Positions 1 to 8,436 of a stretch of DNA of 64,000 nt are shown here, piece after piece (the first letter of the stretch is position 1; every line of letters begins with the position of its first letter). The position numbers were made by a program, and so were the translations under genes. The notes below the pieces were generated by a model that saw only the letters and a program-made list of their open reading frames with translations, was not told where the DNA came from and did not search any database. Source of the stretch: Franzmannia qiaohouensis (GTDB lineage: Bacteria > Pseudomonadota > Gammaproteobacteria > Pseudomonadales > Halomonadaceae); contig NZ_JARWAM010000011.1 of assembly GCF_031451695.1 (NCBI RefSeq), positions 1 through 64,000 of the forward strand, read 5' to 3'.

Positions 1-91
1 GGACGAGGAGGCGCCGATCTTCCAAGTGGCGGATTATGGATTGGTCGGTGATCTGTTCGAGGTACTGCCGGAGCTGGAAAGCAAGCTGTAA
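1..91 (+). CDS. etfA: Electron transfer flavoprotein alpha subunit, 3' end only
   Basis: The window opens inside a plus-strand gene whose last 29 codons (from base 2) read through to TAA at 89-91. The tail contains APIFQVADYG and LFEVLPELE, which is typical of the C-terminus of the FAD-binding alpha subunit of electron transfer flavoprotein. That protein passes electrons from acyl-CoA and other dehydrogenases to ETF-ubiquinone oxidoreductase. Only the tail is visible, so the assignment rests on that short match. A strong hairpin follows directly. Confidence 0.75.
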   Translation, partial: DEEAPIFQVADYGLVGDLFEVLPELESKL

Positions 92-117
92 TACCGCGCC
101 CTTCCAGGTCGTGCCAC

Positions 118-142
118 AGCGCCCCGCCTAGTGCGGGGCGCT
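118..142 (+). terminator. Hairpin after etfA
   Basis: Ten-base arms AGCGCCCCGC (118-127) and GCGGGGCGCT (133-142) pair perfectly around a five-base loop, 26 bases after the etfA stop. The following bases (GTCGTCTC) are only moderately T-rich, so termination strength is uncertain. Confidence 0.65.
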
Positions 143-175
143 GTCGTCTCAGGCCTATCCAGGATCGTCGGCATG

Positions 176-202
176 AAAAAAGCCCCGCCACGCTGGCGGG
201 GC
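176..202 (-). terminator. Rho-independent terminator of the TonB-dependent receptor gene
   Basis: Read on the minus strand, a nine-base GC-rich stem (arms 182-190 and 194-202, three-base loop) is followed by a run of six T (176-181 as A on the plus strand). It lies 34 bases beyond the receptor stop codon and converges with the etfA hairpin. Confidence 0.85.
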
Positions 203-236
203 AAATAACGATGCGAAACGCCAGTCAGGCGCGGGG

Positions 237-2396
237 TCAGAACTCGTAGCTGGCTGAAAGCCATAGGCTGCGACCGTCGAGGTAGATGCCGTCGGTGGCG
301 CGGCCGGTCTGGGTGAAGCGGTAGGCGTGGTAGGTCTCGCCTTCATGCTGGTAGGCATCGGCCTTGCCGAAGTCCTTGTCGAGCAGGTTATAGACGGTGC
401 CGGTCAGGCGCACACTGTCGGAGACCTGGTAGGAGGCGCGCAGGTTGAATAGCTCATAGCCATCCAGCTTGTTGCCCACCTGCTCATAGAGCGACAGGTT
501 CTGCCCCGACGTGGGGAGGCCGCCGGGGAAGCGTTCGCGGGAGGCGTAGTACTCGCCCTCCAGGGTGGTGCTCAAGCGCTCGTTGACGTCCCAGGTGAGG
601 CTCGCAGTGAGCTTGTGCTTGGGCGTGTTGCTGAGCACCAGGCCCTGGCTCTCGCCGGAGGTGATCTCGGTATCGGTATAGGTGTAGCCGCCGCTCAGCG
701 ACCAGGCGGGGGCGAACCGATAGCGGGTCGAAAGCTCCAGGCCCTGGGTGCGTGCCTCGTCGATATTGACCTGCTGGGAGTATTCGCCGTCCGGAACGCC
801 GGGCCGGCCGCTGATGAAGGTCGGCTCGGTACTCGCGATCTTGTCGTCGAACTCGTTGTAGAACAGCGTGGCATTGGCCGAGAAACCGTTGAGGTTGTCA
901 TACGCGGCACCGATCTCGTAGTTGGTGCTCTTCTCCGGCTGCAGGTCCGGGGAGCCGATGGTCAGGGTATCTCCCTGGCCGGTTACCCCGTTGATGCCCG
1001 GATGCAGGTCGTTCAGCGACGGGGTGCGATACCCGCGGCTGATGCCGCCCTTGAGGGTCCAGTGATCCGTGGTGTTCCACACCAGATAGCCGCGCGGGCT
1101 GACATTGCCTCCGAAAGCGTCATGGCGCTCGTAGCGCCCGCCGAGTGTCAACGCCAGATCGTTACGCAGCCACCACTCATCTTCGACGAACAGTGCCCAA
1201 CTGGTCTGATCGAAGTCGTCGGATGCCAGGCCATCGGTGAGCTCGGCGTCGTGCCACTGGCCGCCGAGTGTCAGCATGTGATCACCCAGTGGCGCCACGA
1301 ACTTGCTGTCGAGGATGGTCGAGGTGGTTTCCAGGTCGCGATCTTCACCTACCACGATAGTGGGAAAGCCCACGTAAGCTTGGCCGGTTTCATCCCCGGG
1401 GATGGTGCGGCCCAGGGTTTCAGTGGTGCTGCGCGTGAGGCTCGACTCCAGGGTGCCGGCCGCGAAGCGTCCGCGATGGCCAACCGCGACCTGGTCGCGC
1501 TGGAAGCGCAATTCGTCACGATAGCCCGACGCCGTGCCGGGATCCGGGTTGCCGCTGCGGTCGGTGCCGTCGCGGGTACCCAGTCGACTGTCGCTGTTGT
1601 CGTAGACCTGCCGCGAGCGCTCCAGGTCGAGCCATAGCGCATGGCTGTCTGCCGGCGTCAGGGTCAGGCGGCCGCCCAGCGAGTGGATGCGCCCTTCGCT
1701 GGGGCGCGGGTCGCGTCCACTGCCGTCCTCGATCAGGCGCTCCGAGCTGTCGCGGTCGAACAGCCGGCCGCGCAGCTGCAGGCTCAGGACGTCCTCGATC
1801 AGCGGGCCCGAGGTGTAGAGGTTGAGCGTCTGGGAGTTGCCGGCATCGCGGTCCTGCTGGAAGGTGCTGTCGATCGACAGGTTGCCGGTCCAGGTGTCGC
1901 TGACCGGTCGGGTAATGATATTGATCACCCCGCCCATGGCGTCGGAACCGTAGAGCGTCGACATCGGCCCACGGATGACCTCGATGCGCTCGATGCTCGA
2001 CAGCGGTGGCATGAAGCTGGTCGAGGTCTCGCCGAAGCCATTGGGGGTAACGTCGCCGGCGTCGTTCTGGCGCCGGCCGTCGATCAGGATCAGGGTATAG
2101 GCGCTGGGCATGCCGCGGATGCCGATGTTGAGCCCGCCGGTCTTGCCGGTGCCGCTACGCACGTCGACGCCGGGCACGTCGGCGATGGCGTCGGCAACGT
2201 TGGAGAAGCGCTTGCGCTCGAGCTCCTCGCGGGTCACCACCGAGATGCTCGCTGGCGCATCGGTCAGTGCCTGCTCGAAGCCTGCGGCGGTGACCACGAT
2301 GCTGTCGAGGCGCGGGGACTCGTCGGCAACGGCGGTCAGGGAAGCGCCGGCCGCGGCGATGGCAACGGCCAGGGTGCGTCGAGACGCATGGATCAT
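237..2396 (-). CDS. TonB-dependent outer-membrane receptor, siderophore/FepA-CirA type
   Basis: The 719-residue protein has a signal peptide ending near residue 24. A TonB box (DSIVVTA, about 31-37) follows, then a plug domain with VTREELE, GLNIGIRGM and RIEVIRGP...LYGSDAMGGVINI. The remainder is a beta-barrel ending in SASYEF with the terminal aromatic residue needed for outer-membrane assembly. Such receptors import ferric siderophores using TonB-ExbB-ExbD energy. The ATG at 2394-2396 has a GGTGA ribosome site five bases upstream. A Fur-box-like site lies just upstream, and an ABC importer and a complete TonB system are nearby, so an iron-siderophore substrate is likely. Catecholate specificity is suggested only by resemblance to FepA/CirA. 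Confidence 0.9.
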   Translation of the reverse strand: MIHASRRTLAVAIAAAGASLTAVADESPRLDSIVVTAAGFEQALTDAPASISVVTREELERKRFSNVADAIADVPGVDVRSGTGKTGGLNIGIRGMPSAYTLILIDGRRQNDAGDVTPNGFGETSTSFMPPLSSIERIEVIRGPMSTLYGSDAMGGVINIITRPVSDTWTGNLSIDSTFQQDRDAGNSQTLNLYTSGPLIEDVLSLQLRGRLFDRDSSERLIEDGSGRDPRPSEGRIHSLGGRLTLTPADSHALWLDLERSRQVYDNSDSRLGTRDGTDRSGNPDPGTASGYRDELRFQRDQVAVGHRGRFAAGTLESSLTRSTTETLGRTIPGDETGQAYVGFPTIVVGEDRDLETTSTILDSKFVAPLGDHMLTLGGQWHDAELTDGLASDDFDQTSWALFVEDEWWLRNDLALTLGGRYERHDAFGGNVSPRGYLVWNTTDHWTLKGGISRGYRTPSLNDLHPGINGVTGQGDTLTIGSPDLQPEKSTNYEIGAAYDNLNGFSANATLFYNEFDDKIASTEPTFISGRPGVPDGEYSQQVNIDEARTQGLELSTRYRFAPAWSLSGGYTYTDTEITSGESQGLVLSNTPKHKLTASLTWDVNERLSTTLEGEYYASRERFPGGLPTSGQNLSLYEQVGNKLDGYELFNLRASYQVSDSVRLTGTVYNLLDKDFGKADAYQHEGETYHAYRFTQTGRATDGIYLDGRSLWLSASYEF

Positions 2397-2423
2397 GAGT
2401 TCACCTTCGAATGATGCTGTTTA

Positions 2424-2442
2424 TTGAATGCTATTGATTATC
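2424..2442 (-). promoter_or_regulatory. Probable Fur box upstream of the receptor gene
   Basis: The minus-strand sequence starts GATAATCAATAG and continues CATTCAA. It matches the 19-base Fur consensus at about 12 positions, with an intact first GATAAT hexamer. It lies 28-46 bases before the receptor start codon, where bound Fe-Fur would block transcription. It is the weakest of the three Fur-like sites here. Confidence 0.5.
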
Positions 2443-2510
2443 AAGTGCGGGTGAATTCTAACCACAACGCCTGGCGTCAGGGGAGGGGGTGTGAGGGAAC
2501 GTTGCGTTGC

Positions 2511-3437
2511 TCAGGATGCAACGCTCATCGGCCTGGGTGATGCGTCCCACTCCGCGGGCAGATGGCGGCGCAGGAAGTCGAGCATGGCGCTGACCTTGCC
2601 GGCCTGGTGGCCGTGGGCGTAGAGCAGGTTGACCGGCAGCGTCGGCAGACGCCACTCCGACAGGCAGGCCTCGAGTTCGCCGGGGTGGGCACGTTCACGG
2701 CGCTCGGCGAGCCAGCACGGCATGATGCCGAGTCCCTGGCCTCTGGCGATGGCGTCGGCCTGCAGCATGGGCTGGTCGAGTCGCAGCCGCGAGCGGGGCG
2801 GCTGGAACAGGTAGTGCGCACCGTCGTGGTGACTCATCGGCAGGCCGCCCTCGGCCTCGCCGAGCAGGTCTATCCAGTGGTGCGACAGCAGGTCATCGGG
2901 CTGCTGCGGGCGTCCGTGACGTGCCAGGTAATCCGGGTGGGCATAGATGCCCCGCCGCAGCAGCGTCAGCTGTTCGCAGCGCAGGCTCTCCTCCATGACG
3001 GGCCCGAGGGTGACATGGATGGCGCTGCTTTCGGCGCTGGCATGGAAGCGTTCGTGGGTTCTCAGGGTGACATCGATACGTCGATGACGGGACATGAAGT
3101 CGTGGAGTACCTGGGTCATCCACGGGCGCGTCAGGGCGGCGTGCACATCGATGACCAGCTCGCCGCCGATGTCGTGGTGCAGCGCTTCGAGAGCCGCCTG
3201 GCTCTGCTGCGCCAGCTCCAGCATGCGCTGGCAGTAGCCGTGAAACAGCTCGCCGGCCTCGGTGGGCAGCAGGCGATTGGATTGACGGCGCAGCAGCGGG
3301 TAGCCGAGACGCGCCTCGAGCTGGCTGATGCGTCGGCTCAGCGTCGACTTGGACAGGCCCAGGCGAGTGGCGCTGCGGGTCAGGTTGCCGGATTGCATGA
3401 CCGCATCGAAGGCGGTCAGTTCGTCGAGATCATGCAT
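2511..3437 (-). CDS. LysR-family transcriptional regulator
   Basis: The 308-residue protein has an N-terminal winged helix-turn-helix (residues about 4-62, with LTRSATRLGLSKSTLSRRI and LEARLG) and a LysR substrate-binding domain from about 90 to 295. The reading frame stays open far upstream, but homology to the family begins at MHDLDELTAFDAV, so the ATG at 3435-3437 is chosen. The gene sits between the TonB-dependent receptor (same strand) and the divergent ABC importer, so it may control one of them. The Fur boxes suggest iron is at least a parallel input. The ligand is unknown. Confidence 0.88.
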   Translation of the reverse strand: MHDLDELTAFDAVMQSGNLTRSATRLGLSKSTLSRRISQLEARLGYPLLRRQSNRLLPTEAGELFHGYCQRMLELAQQSQAALEALHHDIGGELVIDVHAALTRPWMTQVLHDFMSRHRRIDVTLRTHERFHASAESSAIHVTLGPVMEESLRCEQLTLLRRGIYAHPDYLARHGRPQQPDDLLSHHWIDLLGEAEGGLPMSHHDGAHYLFQPPRSRLRLDQPMLQADAIARGQGLGIMPCWLAERRERAHPGELEACLSEWRLPTLPVNLLYAHGHQAGKVSAMLDFLRRHLPAEWDASPRPMSVAS

Positions 3438-3595
3438 ATCACGCGCATCCAGAAGGTTTCTCGGTCTGTCGGGGCAGTGCCAGTATGCCATGGAGGCGTA
3501 CTCATATAGAAATGATTCCATTTGCCATTGGCATCTTAATCGCGTTGCACGATGAGCAACGCAGCGTTTCATGCAATGATGATGCGGTGGCTTAT

Positions 3596-3614
3596 GAGAA
3601 TCATTATTATCATC
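3596..3614 (+). promoter_or_regulatory. Fur box before the FecB-type operon
   Basis: GAGAATCATTATTATCATC matches the GATAATGATAATCATTATC consensus at 14 of 19 positions and lies 40 bases upstream of the substrate-binding-protein start codon. The position is right for iron-dependent repression of the four-gene ABC operon. Confidence 0.75.
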
Positions 3615-3653
3615 TGCCTCGACGCCCTTCGTTGCTGATGCAGGAGAAACTGG

Positions 3654-4574
3654 ATGCCTTTCACGTTGCTGCCACGCCGCCCACTGCTGGTCCTGATGAC
3701 GACGCTGCTGACGACGCTCGCGCATGCGCACAGCGTGGAGACCGCCCATGGGCCGGTCGAGGTGGCTAGCGACCCGCAGCGTGTGGTGACCCTTCACGAG
3801 GGCGCCCTGGATACCGCGCTGGCGGCTGGCGTGACGCCGCTGGGTGCGGTGACCACCCGCGGCGGCGACGGCGTGGCGCGCTACCTCGACAACTATCTGG
3901 ACGACATCGCCATCGTTGGCGTGGTGCGCGAGATCAATATCGAGGCGGTGCTGCAGCAGCGGCCTGACCTGATTCTGGCCCCGCCCCAGCTCAGCGATGA
4001 GCAGTATGCGCTGCTGTCGCGGATTGCACCGACCGTGGTGCCGCCGGGCCAAGGGTTCAGCCGCGAGGCGTGGAAAGACGATGCGCGGCTCTACGCTCAG
4101 GCACTCGGCCGCGCGGAGCAGATCGAGGCGGCCATCGTCGACGTCGAGGGGCGCGCCGCTGAGATGGCGCAGGCTATCGAGGAGCGCGGGATCGACAGCG
4201 GTGCGACCCTGGTTCGCTGGATGCCGCAGGGGCCGTTGGTGATGTCGTCGCAGCTGTTCAGCACCGGGGTGCTGGCGGCTGCCGGTCTCGAGGTACACGA
4301 CGGCGGCCTGGTGCCGGAGCAGGCCGGACATAGCGATCCGTTGAGCCTCGAGAACCTGTCGCGCATCGATGACGACTGGCTGTTCCTGGCGACGCTCAAC
4401 GCAGACGGCGAGGAGGCGCTGGCCAGTGCCCGCCAGTCGCCCGCCTTCGAGCGACTCGCGGTGGTGCAGCGCGATCGCGTGGTAAGCGTCGACGGCCAGC
4501 TGTGGAGCAGCGCCCAGGGGCCATTGGCTGCCCAGGCGATCCTCGATGACCTCGAGCGCGTGCTGCTGCCGTGA
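3654..4574 (+). CDS. Periplasmic substrate-binding protein of an iron-siderophore ABC importer (FecB type)
   Basis: The 306-residue protein begins with a signal peptide (LLVLMTTLLTTLAHAH) and lacks a lipobox, so it should be a soluble periplasmic protein. The TroA/FecB fold is indicated by PQRVVTLHEGALDTALAAGV, INIEAVLQQRPDLILAPP and the C-terminal LWSSAQGPLAAQAILDDLE. It would capture a ferric siderophore, or ferric citrate, delivered through the outer-membrane receptor and hand it to the permeases encoded next. The ATG at 3654 has CAGGAG eight bases upstream. The stop codon overlaps the next gene (GTGA), which indicates translational coupling. A Fur box lies just upstream. Confidence 0.88.
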   Translation: MPFTLLPRRPLLVLMTTLLTTLAHAHSVETAHGPVEVASDPQRVVTLHEGALDTALAAGVTPLGAVTTRGGDGVARYLDNYLDDIAIVGVVREINIEAVLQQRPDLILAPPQLSDEQYALLSRIAPTVVPPGQGFSREAWKDDARLYAQALGRAEQIEAAIVDVEGRAAEMAQAIEERGIDSGATLVRWMPQGPLVMSSQLFSTGVLAAAGLEVHDGGLVPEQAGHSDPLSLENLSRIDDDWLFLATLNADGEEALASARQSPAFERLAVVQRDRVVSVDGQLWSSAQGPLAAQAILDDLERVLLP

Positions 4575-5587
4575 GCCAGGCCCTGCTTGCGAGGCCTGGC
4601 CCCCGCCTGGCCGCCACCTGGATGACGCTGGCGCTGCTGTTGATGGGCGTGGCACTGCTCAGCGTGCTGCTCGGGGCGGGGGAGGTCGGACCCAGCAGGG
4701 CGCTGGCGGTACTGGCGGGTGGCGGCGATCCGGAGGCGCGTTTCGTGGTCGGTTCGCTGCGCCTGCCGCGCACCCTGGTCGGTGTCGCCGTGGGGCTGGC
4801 GCTGGGCGTTGCCGGGGCACTGCTGCAGGCGGTCACGCGCAACCCGCTGGCCGAGCCCGGCCTGCTGGGCGTCAGTGCAGGTAGCGCCTTTGCCGTGGCG
4901 GTGGCGCTGCTGCTGGGGGCCAGTGCCACCACGCTGCGCGTGTCGGCCGCGCAGCTCGGCGCCCTGGCCGGCTGCCTGTGCGTGCTCAGCGTAACTCGGC
5001 TGCGCGGCGTGGGCAGCGACCCGGTACGCCTGGTGCTGGCCGGGGCGGCATTCTCCGGCCTGCTGGGGTCACTGACTGCCTTGCTGCTGCTGTTCGATCA
5101 GCGCGCCGCCGACGAGATTCGCTTCTGGGTGATCGGCAGCCTCTCGGGGCGGCGTGCCGATGATCTACTGGCGGTGCTGCCCGGCCTTGCCCTGGCCGCG
5201 GCCATCGTCGTGAGCATTGCCCGGCCGCTGGCGGCGCTGTCGCTGGGCGAGCGGGTGGCCGCGGGGCTTGGCCATCGCCCGGGCCGGGTGCGGCTACTGG
5301 TGATCGTCGCCGTGGCCCTGCTGGTCGGTGCGGCGACGGCGATCGCCGGACCGGTCGCCTTCGTCGGACTGGTGGTGCCGTTTGCGGCGCGGGCCCTGGC
5401 CGGGCCCGACATCCGCCGCGTGCTGTGGCTATGCCTGCCGCTGGGGCCGCTGATGGTGATCTCGGCGGACATTCTCTCGCGGCTGCTGGTGGCGCCGTCG
5501 GAGATGCCGCTGGGCGTGCTCACCGCGCTATGCGGTGCCCCGGTGCTGGTGGCGGTGGTGCGTGCCAGGCGTATGCCGACCCTTTAA
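4571..5587 (+). CDS. FecCD-family permease, first subunit
   Basis: The 338-residue polytopic membrane protein belongs to the FecCD/BtuC permease family, with about nine or ten hydrophobic helices. Family hallmarks are RLPRTLVGVAVGLALGVAGALLQ, TRNPLAEPGLLGVSAG and VAFVGLVVPFAARAL. It forms one half of the transmembrane channel with the next gene product and is driven by the ATPase encoded after that. It starts at GTG 4571, overlapping the stop of the binding-protein gene. Confidence 0.9.
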   Translation: MSQALLARPGPRLAATWMTLALLLMGVALLSVLLGAGEVGPSRALAVLAGGGDPEARFVVGSLRLPRTLVGVAVGLALGVAGALLQAVTRNPLAEPGLLGVSAGSAFAVAVALLLGASATTLRVSAAQLGALAGCLCVLSVTRLRGVGSDPVRLVLAGAAFSGLLGSLTALLLLFDQRAADEIRFWVIGSLSGRRADDLLAVLPGLALAAAIVVSIARPLAALSLGERVAAGLGHRPGRVRLLVIVAVALLVGAATAIAGPVAFVGLVVPFAARALAGPDIRRVLWLCLPLGPLMVISADILSRLLVAPSEMPLGVLTALCGAPVLVAVVRARRMPTL

Positions 5588-5613
5588 TCGTGATGGCTAC
5601 TCGCGGAGACATG

Positions 5614-6720
5614 ATGTCGTTATTTCCTCTGGCGCGTGACGCCGCTGCCGCTAAGCGCGCGCCTGCACTGCCGCCGCCCAGCGGCTGCTGGCGGCTGGCC
5701 TGGCAGCGGCCGGGCGGCGGCGAGGCGAGCCTGCTGATCACTCGGCGCAGCGCGCTGGCCAATGCCGGCCTGCTGCTGGCGCTGCTCGTGGTCAGCAGTG
5801 TCTATCTGGCACTGGGCAGCGTGCACCTGGCGCCGCGGTCGCTGGCCGCGGTACTGGTGGGCGGCGGTGACCCCGTGGCTCGCTTCATGGTGATCGAACT
5901 GCGCCTGCCGCGTCTGGTGGCCGCCTGCCTGACCGGGGCGGCGTTCGCGGTGGCCGGCTGTCTGATGCAGACCCTGGCCCGCAATCGCCTGGCCACGCCG
6001 GGCATCATCGGGATCGACAATGGCGCCACGGCATTTGCGGTGGCCTCGGTGGTGGGCCTCGGCGTATCGCTGGCGCCGCCGGCGATGGCGCTGGCGGGGG
6101 CGGCAACCGCGGCGGCGATCACCTTCGGCCTGACCGCCGGCGGTGGCAGCCGCGGCTATCGCTTTATCGTCGCCGGCATCGGAGTAGGGGCGGTATTCGG
6201 CGCCGTCACCCAGCTGCTGCTGGCGCGGGTCGATATGGATACCGCCAATGCGGCCTACCCGTGGACGGTGGGTACGCTCAACGCGCGGCCTGCTGGGGCG
6301 CTGCTGGTGCTCGGCGCGGGGTTGGCGGTGGGGCTGGCGATGGCGCTGCAGCTATCCCGAGCGCTGTCGCTGATGCGCTTCAGCGACGCCGTCGCCCAGG
6401 GGCTGGGCTCCCGGGTGGGGCGCCGCCGCTGGCAGGTGCTGGCGGTGTCGGTGCTGCTCACCGGGCTGGCGGTGGCGGTGGCCGGGCCGGTGGGCATGGT
6501 GGGGCTGATCGGCCCGGAGATCGCCCGCTCGCTCTCCTGCTCACGCGGCGTGCCGATCGTCGCCTCGGCGCTGGCCGGGGCGCTGGTAATGGTGCTGGCC
6601 GACCTGCTTGGCCGGGTGCTGCTGGCACCCATCGAGCTGCCGGTGGGGATCGTCACCGCCGTCGTTGGCGGCCCCTGGTTGCTGTGGATATTGTTGAGGC
6701 CTCACGGGAGTCTGGCATGA
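5614..6720 (+). CDS. FecCD-family permease, second subunit
   Basis: This is the second FecCD-type permease, about 368 residues, with IELRLPRLVAACLTGAAFAVAGCLMQ, LARNRLATPGIIGI and GPVGMVGLIGPEIARSL. It has an unusually long hydrophilic N-terminal stretch of about 45 residues before the first membrane helix. ATGs exist at 5593, 5611 and 5614; GGAG at 5605-5608 gives the best spacing to 5614. The frame is open further upstream, but that part overlaps the preceding permease gene in another frame. The 3' end overlaps the ATPase gene (ATGA). Confidence 0.85.
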   Translation: MSLFPLARDAAAAKRAPALPPPSGCWRLAWQRPGGGEASLLITRRSALANAGLLLALLVVSSVYLALGSVHLAPRSLAAVLVGGGDPVARFMVIELRLPRLVAACLTGAAFAVAGCLMQTLARNRLATPGIIGIDNGATAFAVASVVGLGVSLAPPAMALAGAATAAAITFGLTAGGGSRGYRFIVAGIGVGAVFGAVTQLLLARVDMDTANAAYPWTVGTLNARPAGALLVLGAGLAVGLAMALQLSRALSLMRFSDAVAQGLGSRVGRRRWQVLAVSVLLTGLAVAVAGPVGMVGLIGPEIARSLSCSRGVPIVASALAGALVMVLADLLGRVLLAPIELPVGIVTAVVGGPWLLWILLRPHGSLA

Positions 6721-7547
6721 GAGACGCGGCTGAGAGCAGCTCGCTGGAAGCGCGCCGGCTCGACCTGGCCCACGGCCAGCGGCGGGTGATCGAGGGGTTG
6801 GACCTATGTCTGCCGCCGGGGCAGGTGACCGCCATCGTCGGCCCCAACGGCTGCGGCAAGTCGACCCTGTTGGCAGGGCTGGCGCGGCTTCACGCCCCGC
6901 GCGGCGGCTGTGTGTTGCTCGACGGCAAGGATATCCAGCGGCTGCCGGCCCGCGAACTGGCGCGTCGCCTGGCACTGCTGCCGCAGCAGGCGATAGCCCC
7001 CGAGGGGCTGACGGTGCGCGATCTGATCCGCTTCGGCCGCCAGCCCCACCAGGGCTTCTTGCGGCAGTGGTCGCAGCAGGATCAGCTGGCCGTCGAGGCG
7101 GCGCTGGCGGCCGCCGACCTGCTGGCGTTGGCCGAGCGTCCGCTGGAGGCGCTTTCCGGCGGGCAGCGGCAGCGCGCCTGGATCGCCATGACCATCGCCC
7201 AGCAGACCCCACTGCTGCTGCTCGATGAGCCGACCTCGGCGCTCGATCTAGGCCATCAGCTGGAGGTCTTTGAACTGGTGCGGCGACTGGCCGGCGAGGG
7301 GCGCACGGCGGCGATGGTGCTGCACGATCTGGCTAGCGCCTGTCGCTATGCCGACCACCTGGTGGCGATGCGCGAGGGGCGCATCATCGCCCAGGGCGAG
7401 CCGCGTGACGTGGTGACCCGCGAGTTGGTCGCCGAGCTATATGACATCGACTGCACCCTGCTGCACGACCCCGTCACCGGCACCCCGCTGTTGACCAACC
7501 TGCGCCGCCTGCCCCTGGGGGCGTCCCGCGGCCAGGCATCTCTTTGA
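6717..7547 (+). CDS. ABC transporter ATPase (FecE/FepC type)
   Basis: The 276-residue ATPase couples ATP hydrolysis to siderophore import by the two upstream permeases. Walker A is GPNGCGKST (residues 42-50), the signature is LSGGQRQRAW, Walker B is LLLLDEPTSALD, and the switch histidine is in MVLHDL. The Q-loop lies in LLPQQAIAPEGLTVRDL, the usual pattern for FecE/FepC-class ATPases. The ATG at 6717 overlaps the preceding stop by four bases. The stop codon (7545-7547) runs into the next Fur box, so the downstream operon has its own promoter. Confidence 0.93.
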   Translation: MRDAAESSSLEARRLDLAHGQRRVIEGLDLCLPPGQVTAIVGPNGCGKSTLLAGLARLHAPRGGCVLLDGKDIQRLPARELARRLALLPQQAIAPEGLTVRDLIRFGRQPHQGFLRQWSQQDQLAVEAALAAADLLALAERPLEALSGGQRQRAWIAMTIAQQTPLLLLDEPTSALDLGHQLEVFELVRRLAGEGRTAAMVLHDLASACRYADHLVAMREGRIIAQGEPRDVVTRELVAELYDIDCTLLHDPVTGTPLLTNLRRLPLGASRGQASL

Positions 7548-7564
7548 TAATGAAAGTCATTGTT
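7546..7564 (+). promoter_or_regulatory. Fur box before the TonB2-type operon
   Basis: GATAATGAAAGTCATTGTT matches the Fur consensus at 15 of 19 positions, the best of the three sites. It overlaps the stop codon of the ATPase gene and lies 60 bases before the GTG start of the DUF3450 gene. Confidence 0.8.
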
Positions 7565-7623
7565 ATTCGCGCTCGGGATGGTATCCTGCTTGGCGATACC
7601 TTCTATCAGGACGGGAGAGAACG

Positions 7624-8436
7624 GTGCGTGGTAAAGGCTTAGATTATCTTCGCCCAGGCGCTGCGCTATGCGCCCTGCTGTTGGCCGCAACGGCCAACGC
7701 TGCCTCGCTGACGACGGAGGCGGGAGACGCTCAGCGCCAGCAGGCTGAACTCCAGGCCCAGATCGACGCCGCGGACGACGAGAGTCGTGCGATGCTTGCC
7801 GAGCTGCGAGAGCGCGAGAGCGAGACGCGGCGGCTCGAGCAGGAGAATGCGCGCCTCGTTCCTCATCTGGTCGAGCAGGCGGAGCAGCTGCGGCGTCGTG
7901 AAGCGGCGCTGGATACTCTGGATGCGACGCGCCAGGCCCTGCCTTCCCTGCAGGCGAGCCTGGTGGCGAGGCTGGATGCCTGGGTCGAGGATGACCTGCC
8001 GTTCATGCAGTCACAGCGGCGCGCCCGGGTGGCCAGCCTGGAGGGGGCGCTCGGCGACCCCGAGCTCGATGATGCCGAACGCATGGAGCGAATCCTGAAT
8101 GTCTGGCGCCGTGAGCTCGCCTACGGGATGGAAATGGATGCCTGGCGCGACCATCTGGTCCTGGCGGCGGATGACGCGCGGCCGACGCGGCGCGAAGTCG
8201 ACTATCTGCGTCTCGGCCGTGTTGGCCTCTACTATCTCACGCCGGACGGCCGCGAGGGCGGGGCGTGGCTGGCTGAGGAGGGCGGCTGGGCGCCGCTTGA
8301 TGACCAGCAGCGCCGCGAGGTGCGCAAGGGCTTACGCATGGCACGCGATCAGCGTGCCCCCGAGCTCTTGCAACTGCCGGTCTCCCAGCCCCTCGAGCGC
8401 GACAACGGCCCACTGTCCAGGGAGGGTGGCGCATGA
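7624..8436 (+). CDS. DUF3450 periplasmic coiled-coil protein of a TonB2-type system
   Basis: The 270-residue protein has a signal peptide ending near ATANAA and a long coiled coil (about residues 35-100, rich in Glu, Arg, Leu and Gln). A DUF3450 C-terminal half follows, with RILNVWRRELAYGMEMDAWR, VDYLRLGRVGLYYLTPDG and an AWL...W motif. DUF3450 genes are found at the head of TonB2-type operons, where the product is thought to sit in the periplasm next to the long ExbB-like protein; the exact role is not established. The start is GTG 7624. It overlaps the next gene by ATGA and lies behind a strong Fur box. Confidence 0.82.
   Translation: MRGKGLDYLRPGAALCALLLAATANAASLTTEAGDAQRQQAELQAQIDAADDESRAMLAELRERESETRRLEQENARLVPHLVEQAEQLRRREAALDTLDATRQALPSLQASLVARLDAWVEDDLPFMQSQRRARVASLEGALGDPELDDAERMERILNVWRRELAYGMEMDAWRDHLVLAADDARPTRREVDYLRLGRVGLYYLTPDGREGGAWLAEEGGWAPLDDQQRREVRKGLRMARDQRAPELLQLPVSQPLERDNGPLSREGGA

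Noticed and set aside
615..1637. Plus-strand open frame of 340 codons inside the TonB-dependent receptor
   Set aside because: It is antisense to a receptor with clear plug and barrel motifs, and its translation has no recognisable domain.
3438..4655. Long open minus-strand extension upstream of the LysR gene
   Set aside because: It runs antisense through the substrate-binding-protein gene, shows no family similarity and is an effect of high GC content; LysR homology begins at 3437.
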